From a virus: a stretch of 64,000 nt of DNA. The notes below the pieces were generated by a model, which saw only the letters and a list, made by a program, of their open reading frames with translations, did no database searches and was not told where the DNA came from. The stretch is taken from positions 1 through 64,000 of IMG/VR virus record IMGVR_UViG_3300024518_005299, one strand, 5' to 3'. A program made the translations under genes and the position numbers. Every line of letters begins with the position of its first letter. Position 1 is the stretch's first letter. Below, piece by piece: positions 60,297 through 64,000 of the stretch.

Positions 60297-60670
60297 TGGA
60301 AGATCCACGCTGTAAATATTTATGGGGTCAGCCTAAAGATATGACAGTTGATCAAAAATTTAGGTTGTTGTTACGTTTATTGCGTAAATACTTCCCACCA
60401 GATTTCCCTGTGCGTGTTCGTCGTGTGACAAAAGACCTTTTGGGTCCTGACGCTCCTCATGGTATAGTTTGGATGGTAAACGAGGGTAAACCCAATTCGT
60501 ATTATAAAATCCTTATTAATAAAAATTATCCATGGAATTCACAATTTGATACAGTCATGCATGAATGGGCGCATACGCTCACCTGGCATATAGTAGGTAA
60601 TGGTAAAGATCATGGCGACCCCTTTCATCGTTGTTTCGGTAGTTTGTATCGAGCTTTTGTAGAAGATTAA
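60293..60670 (+). CDS. SprT-like zinc metalloprotease
   Basis: A 125-residue protein with the zincin motif HEWAH (90-94, HExxH) inside FDTVMHEWAHTLTWH, and a third ligand likely H107 (GKDHGDPFH). Domain size and layout suit SprT-like metallopeptidases. It may remove proteins linked to DNA. ATGs at 60293 and 60296 are both possible; no strong ribosome site is visible. Confidence 0.65.
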   Translation: MMEDPRCKYLWGQPKDMTVDQKFRLLLRLLRKYFPPDFPVRVRRVTKDLLGPDAPHGIVWMVNEGKPNSYYKILINKNYPWNSQFDTVMHEWAHTLTWHIVGNGKDHGDPFHRCFGSLYRAFVED

Positions 60671-60673
60671 AAA

Positions 60674-61060
60674 ATGATTTATAACTTTCAATGTAGGACT
60701 TGCCAAGCAGATCTAGAAGTGATATTTGCCGCTAGTGAATATGATAATAAGGTAACTGCGGATAACAGGCTCAAGCGTAAAAAATGTGAGAAATGCAACT
60801 CGATTTCGTTTTATCGACACATAATAGAGGCACCAAGCGTCTTGGGTGGAAATAAAGGTTACGTGAGTATGGAGCGCTGGCAACAGAATAATCCAGACCA
60901 CGCCAAAAAACACGAAGAAGAACTTAAAAACAAAATGGAAGACCGTCATCGTAAGCGCGTGCTTAATAAGATCAACAAGCAGATAGGCGGCGACCGGAGC
61001 GAGGATAGGCATAAGGATTATGGTAGCGGCAAGGAAGAAAAGTTAGACTCTAATGATTAG
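60674..61060 (+). CDS. FmdB-like zinc-ribbon protein
   Basis: A 128-residue protein with two Cys pairs: MIYNFQCRTCQADLEV and KKCEKCNSISFYR, as in FmdB-type zinc ribbons. The C-terminal half is charged and helical (KKHEEELKNKMEDRHRKRVL). Role unknown; possibly nucleic-acid binding. The C-terminal DNA (GGCAAGGAAGAAAA) acts as the ribosome site of the next gene and reappears at 61354. Confidence 0.6.
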   Translation: MIYNFQCRTCQADLEVIFAASEYDNKVTADNRLKRKKCEKCNSISFYRHIIEAPSVLGGNKGYVSMERWQQNNPDHAKKHEEELKNKMEDRHRKRVLNKINKQIGGDRSEDRHKDYGSGKEEKLDSND

Positions 61061-61340
61061 GACTCAAGAATCTCTTGATGAGCTACTGCAGTCGTGTGAA
61101 TATGCCGCTTACGTTGACCACGCGATAGGCTCACACAACCCTCATATGCTTTGGACTATTCTTGGTGATCTGCGCTACAATCTATTATGGATTATCATGC
61201 GTGATGATACTAATGAATTATTCATTGAATGTATTATGCCTACGGTCTCTCCATTAAACGTAGACGGAATTCATATGGATGACGCACAACTCGTGCAAGA
61301 ACATAGCGATTATATGTTTGATAAATATAAGAATAAGTGA
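61053..61340 (+). CDS. Hypothetical protein, 95 aa
   Basis: It begins MIRTQESLDELLQSCEYAAY, with start overlapping the zinc-ribbon gene. A middle segment is hydrophobic and aromatic (MLWTILGDLRYNLLWIIMRD), which could be buried or membrane-associated. No family is recognised. Confidence 0.55.
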   Translation: MIRTQESLDELLQSCEYAAYVDHAIGSHNPHMLWTILGDLRYNLLWIIMRDDTNELFIECIMPTVSPLNVDGIHMDDAQLVQEHSDYMFDKYKNK

Positions 61341-61353
61341 ATAATATGGCGAA

Positions 61354-61395
61354 GGCAAGGAAGAAAAATTGAGCGACCAAAGTGATGGTATATAA
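61354..61395 (+). pseudogene. Possible orphaned leader and start of the polymerase gene
   Basis: GGCAAGGAAGAAAA (14 bases identical to 61028-61041) precedes TTG AGC GAC CAA, which reads MSDQ and stops after 8 codons. The polymerase gene starts MSDKKMAH at 61992, behind the endonuclease. It is a weaker parallel to the kinase remnant. Confidence 0.3.
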
Positions 61396-61999
61396 TTATA
61401 ATAAACATTACTTTGATAATATTGATTCGGCTGAAAAGGCTTATTGGTTGGGCTTTCTTTGGGCTGACGGATGTCTTTTTAATAGCAAGACTCATCCTAA
61501 ACATGTTATTTTTTCACTTCATAAAAAAGATAGATTGTCTATTAAGACGCTTTTAAATGCGCTCGAATCTAATCATCCAATTCGTACTCAGAAAAATAAA
61601 TATGATCGTGTAGAATTTTACGGTGCAGATTTTTATGATTCTCTTTTTCAAAAAGGATTTGAACCCCGTAAGTCTAAGTTAAATAGGATACCAAAATTTC
61701 CCTCAAGATATGATTTTGATTTTATAAGAGGCGTTTTTGATGGTGATGGATGTGTTTATTATCATCAAGCTCGCAATCAAACCTGTGTTGAAATAGCTGG
61801 TAATTTTAAAATAGTTGATTATATTTTAAACGTTATGCAGTTCGGCACATGTTCTCGTATGTCTTTGAAAGGTACTTGGCGTTGGAGGGCTTCTGGTAAT
61901 CAGGTAGCTAAAAGATTCGCACAAAACATTTATTATGATAATAATATAATATGTATGAAAAGAAAACGTGAAAAATTTAAGAGGTTTATTAATGTCTGA
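61385..61999 (+). CDS. LAGLIDADG homing endonuclease 3
   Basis: A 204-residue protein: motifs YWLGFLWADG (20-29) and FIRGVFDGDG (about 112-121). It is related to endonuclease 2 in layout. It lies directly before the DNA polymerase gene, overlaps its start by eight bases, and its last codons (KFKRFINV) form AAGAGG, the ribosome site of that gene. The GTG at 61382 is an alternative start. It is AT-rich. Confidence 0.83.
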   Translation: MVYNYNKHYFDNIDSAEKAYWLGFLWADGCLFNSKTHPKHVIFSLHKKDRLSIKTLLNALESNHPIRTQKNKYDRVEFYGADFYDSLFQKGFEPRKSKLNRIPKFPSRYDFDFIRGVFDGDGCVYYHQARNQTCVEIAGNFKIVDYILNVMQFGTCSRMSLKGTWRWRASGNQVAKRFAQNIYYDNNIICMKRKREKFKRFINV

Positions 62000-64000
62000 C
62001 AAAAAAATGGCGCATTTACATTGTCATACCCGTCATTCTTTTTTAGATGGTCAATCTTCTATAAAAAAATTGGTTGCTAGAGTAAAAGAATTAGGGATGG
62101 AGTCTTTGGCGGTTACCAACCATGGTAATATATTTTGCTGTGTTGAGTTTTATCAAGAGTGTAAAAAGGTAGGCATCAAACCCATCATGGGTATGGAAGC
62201 CTATCTTACTGATGATCACGCGAATAAAACTAGGCATGCTCATCACCTTATTCTACTAGCTGAGAATGAGATTGGTTGGAATAATATTGTACGATTGACA
62301 ACTAGAGCTAATGAAAACACTTATTACAAGCCCCGAATTGACTTTAAGGATCTAGCTGAACATAAAGAAGGATTGATTGTTCTCACAGCTTGTATGGCTG
62401 GCCCTGTATCATATTGGTTATTTGATAAGATGACGTGGGCAAAACCAGGTGAGGAGTCTGTACTAAAAGAGGCAGCCAATATACCAAAAGCCTACGAATA
62501 CTTGAGAGAGCTAGTAAAGATAATTGATTCAGACAACCTCTTCTTAGAAGTGCAAGATGGAGGTATTCCAGAGCAGCTTATTATTAATGACCGACTGCGT
62601 AAAATGGCAGCAGAATTTAATCTACCAGTAGTAGCAACCCAAGACTCCCATTACGTATATAAAGAAGATGCTGCGGCGCACGGTTTTTTAAAGGCAATAG
62701 CGTGGGGTAAGGCTGGAGTTCCAGCAGGAGAGAGTGGATTCTCGACCGAAGAATTCTACATTAAGTCTAGAGAGGAATGGCTGGAGGGCTCGGATCTTAC
62801 CGAAGCAGAAGTGGATAAGACGCATGAGATTGCTTCTAGATGCAATGTTACACTACCACTTCATCAGATGCGACTACCCAAATATCCCACTACAGACCCA
62901 CGCCCTTCTATTGAAATACTAAAAGAGAGGGCGCGCAAGGGTTGGACGCGTCGTAAAATTGAGGATAAGAATGAAGTATATGCCAAACGAGCTAAGCATG
63001 AGCTGGCTGATATTGAGCAAGCCGGTCTGGCTGATTATTTTCTTATTGTTTCTGATATTACGGACTATTGTCGTGATAATGACATTCTGCTTAGCCCCAG
63101 TCGTGGCAGTGCTGGGGGCAGTCTTATCAGTTTTCTCCTCGGGATCACACAGCTAGACCCTATTCAGTATGATTTGATTTGGGAGCGATTCTATAACGCT
63201 GGGCGTATTGGCTCGATGCCAGATATTGATACTGACGTGGAGAAGAGCCGCCGTGACGAAGTCATTGAATATATCCGCAAACGCTTTGGAGAAAAGAGAG
63301 TGGCGCAAATCGTTACCCTCTCTTCTCTAGGTGCTAAACAAGTAGTACGTGATGTTTTTAAAGTCGCGGGTGTTGATGAAAATACCAAGAATATCATAGC
63401 TGGATTGATACCAGCTAAGAATGATGACCATACTTCCATTAGCTTGGCAGAAGCCATTAAGGCAGTTCCCAAGCTTAAAGAGTATGCGGAGGATGATGAC
63501 AAGTTTGACATTAAAAGGTATGGAAGGGTTATTCGAACAACGTCCTGGAGGGAGCTGTTTGACATCGCCCAACGTTTAGAGGGGTGCTATAAGACTTCTG
63601 GGGTGCATGCCGCTGCAGTTGTTATTGCCGATGATGATTTTGATAATGCTGGTATACCTTTGGTAAGAGCGAAGGGTGAAGATAATAAGCCAAAAATGAT
63701 CTGTGGATGGGACATGGATACCATTGATACTTTTGGGTTGTTGAAGGTGGATATGTTAGGGCTCGCTACTCTAGATGTTCTTAGGTCTGCCCTTGCAATG
63801 ATCAAGGCTCGTCACGTAGAGCATGCGGATATGCCTAAACCTCAAGAGTTTTTGAATAATTTAAAGCTAGATGATAAGAAAGTTTTTGAGGTACTACTAC
63901 ATGGTCATACTCAAGGGGTTTTTCAACTAGAATCGAACTTAGGTAAGTCATGGTCTAAGAAATGTAAACCAACTAATATTGAAGAGATTGCAGAATTGAC
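61992..64000 (+). CDS. dnaE: DNA polymerase III alpha subunit (C-family), partial
   Basis: 669 codons are visible before the window ends. The PHP domain opens MSDKKMAHLHCHTRHSFLDG with metal-site histidines H8, H10 and H12. The palm has MPDIDTDVEKSRRDEVIEYI with acidic residues at 411, 413 and 415, then GEKRVAQIVTLSSLGAKQVV. This is a C-family replicase, as in bacterial DnaE, here carried by a phage. The ATG at 61992 follows AAGAGG in the endonuclease gene. Confidence 0.9.
   Translation, partial: MSDKKMAHLHCHTRHSFLDGQSSIKKLVARVKELGMESLAVTNHGNIFCCVEFYQECKKVGIKPIMGMEAYLTDDHANKTRHAHHLILLAENEIGWNNIVRLTTRANENTYYKPRIDFKDLAEHKEGLIVLTACMAGPVSYWLFDKMTWAKPGEESVLKEAANIPKAYEYLRELVKIIDSDNLFLEVQDGGIPEQLIINDRLRKMAAEFNLPVVATQDSHYVYKEDAAAHGFLKAIAWGKAGVPAGESGFSTEEFYIKSREEWLEGSDLTEAEVDKTHEIASRCNVTLPLHQMRLPKYPTTDPRPSIEILKERARKGWTRRKIEDKNEVYAKRAKHELADIEQAGLADYFLIVSDITDYCRDNDILLSPSRGSAGGSLISFLLGITQLDPIQYDLIWERFYNAGRIGSMPDIDTDVEKSRRDEVIEYIRKRFGEKRVAQIVTLSSLGAKQVVRDVFKVAGVDENTKNIIAGLIPAKNDDHTSISLAEAIKAVPKLKEYAEDDDKFDIKRYGRVIRTTSWRELFDIAQRLEGCYKTSGVHAAAVVIADDDFDNAGIPLVRAKGEDNKPKMICGWDMDTIDTFGLLKVDMLGLATLDVLRSALAMIKARHVEHADMPKPQEFLNNLKLDDKKVFEVLLHGHTQGVFQLESNLGKSWSKKCKPTNIEEIAEL

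Noticed and set aside
6745-61999. Self-splicing introns around the endonuclease genes
   Set aside because: Every endonuclease frame lies between complete neighbouring genes or at a gene start with a new start codon; no split gene that splicing would rejoin was found.
1-64000. tRNA genes, CRISPR arrays, insertion sequences
   Set aside because: No cloverleaf, regularly spaced repeat or transposase was recognised by eye; a dedicated scan could still find a tRNA.

Overview
The window is a 64 kb piece of a tailed double-stranded DNA phage genome (Caudoviricetes), cut at both ends inside genes. It holds a complete head and tail gene set (large terminase, portal, prohead protease with scaffold, HK97-type capsid, tail tube, a 2052-residue tape measure, tail-tip genes and a large adhesin), then a replication block (RecA-like, DnaB-like, primase, dNMP kinase, C-family DNA polymerase). 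I see no tail sheath gene, so a long, non-contractile (siphovirus-like) tail is the best guess; at about 0.15 nm per tape-measure residue it would be roughly 300 nm long. No integrase, lysis gene, tRNA, rRNA or CRISPR array is recognisable here. The host cannot be named from the sequence.

Layout. (1) 1-2474: leftward genes of visibly higher GC, mostly unknown, several preceded by a shared CAACTAG-containing leader. (2) 2475-2828: a divergent control region without genes. (3) 2829-9374: small rightward genes, mostly overlapping by a few bases, including a sigma-factor-like protein, a putative small terminase and an ERCC4-type nuclease broken by a one-base frameshift in an A10 run. (4) 9371-25236: packaging, head and neck. 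(5) 25333-52449: tail tube, assembly proteins, tape measure, tail tip and adhesin. (6) 52506-64000: recombination and replication.

Two themes run across the window. First, it is crowded with free-standing homing endonuclease genes: four GIY-YIG (6745, 23377, 35528, 47161), one apparent GIY-YIG remnant (48529), three LAGLIDADG (44242, 57900, 61385), one HTH-HNH (18570) and one fusion of an HNH-like domain with a Vsr/EDxHD-like domain (54005). They lie between genes, not inside introns. Most end in codons that form the Shine-Dalgarno site of the gene behind them. At the dNMP kinase gene the apparent former start (MTQFITLSGR) survives upstream of the LAGLIDADG gene, while the kinase restarts behind it with MAKFITLSGK.

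Second, a recurring box, TTTAGTGTATAAT or close to it, stands in front of structural transcription units (11614, 15176, 18502, 19366, 25260, 38886, 47132). It resembles a phage-specific promoter. The sigma-like protein at 3714 is a candidate reader, but that link is only inferred. Three rho-independent terminators (18516, 26740, 39167) help divide the late region into units. All family calls come from reading motifs by eye; no database search was run.
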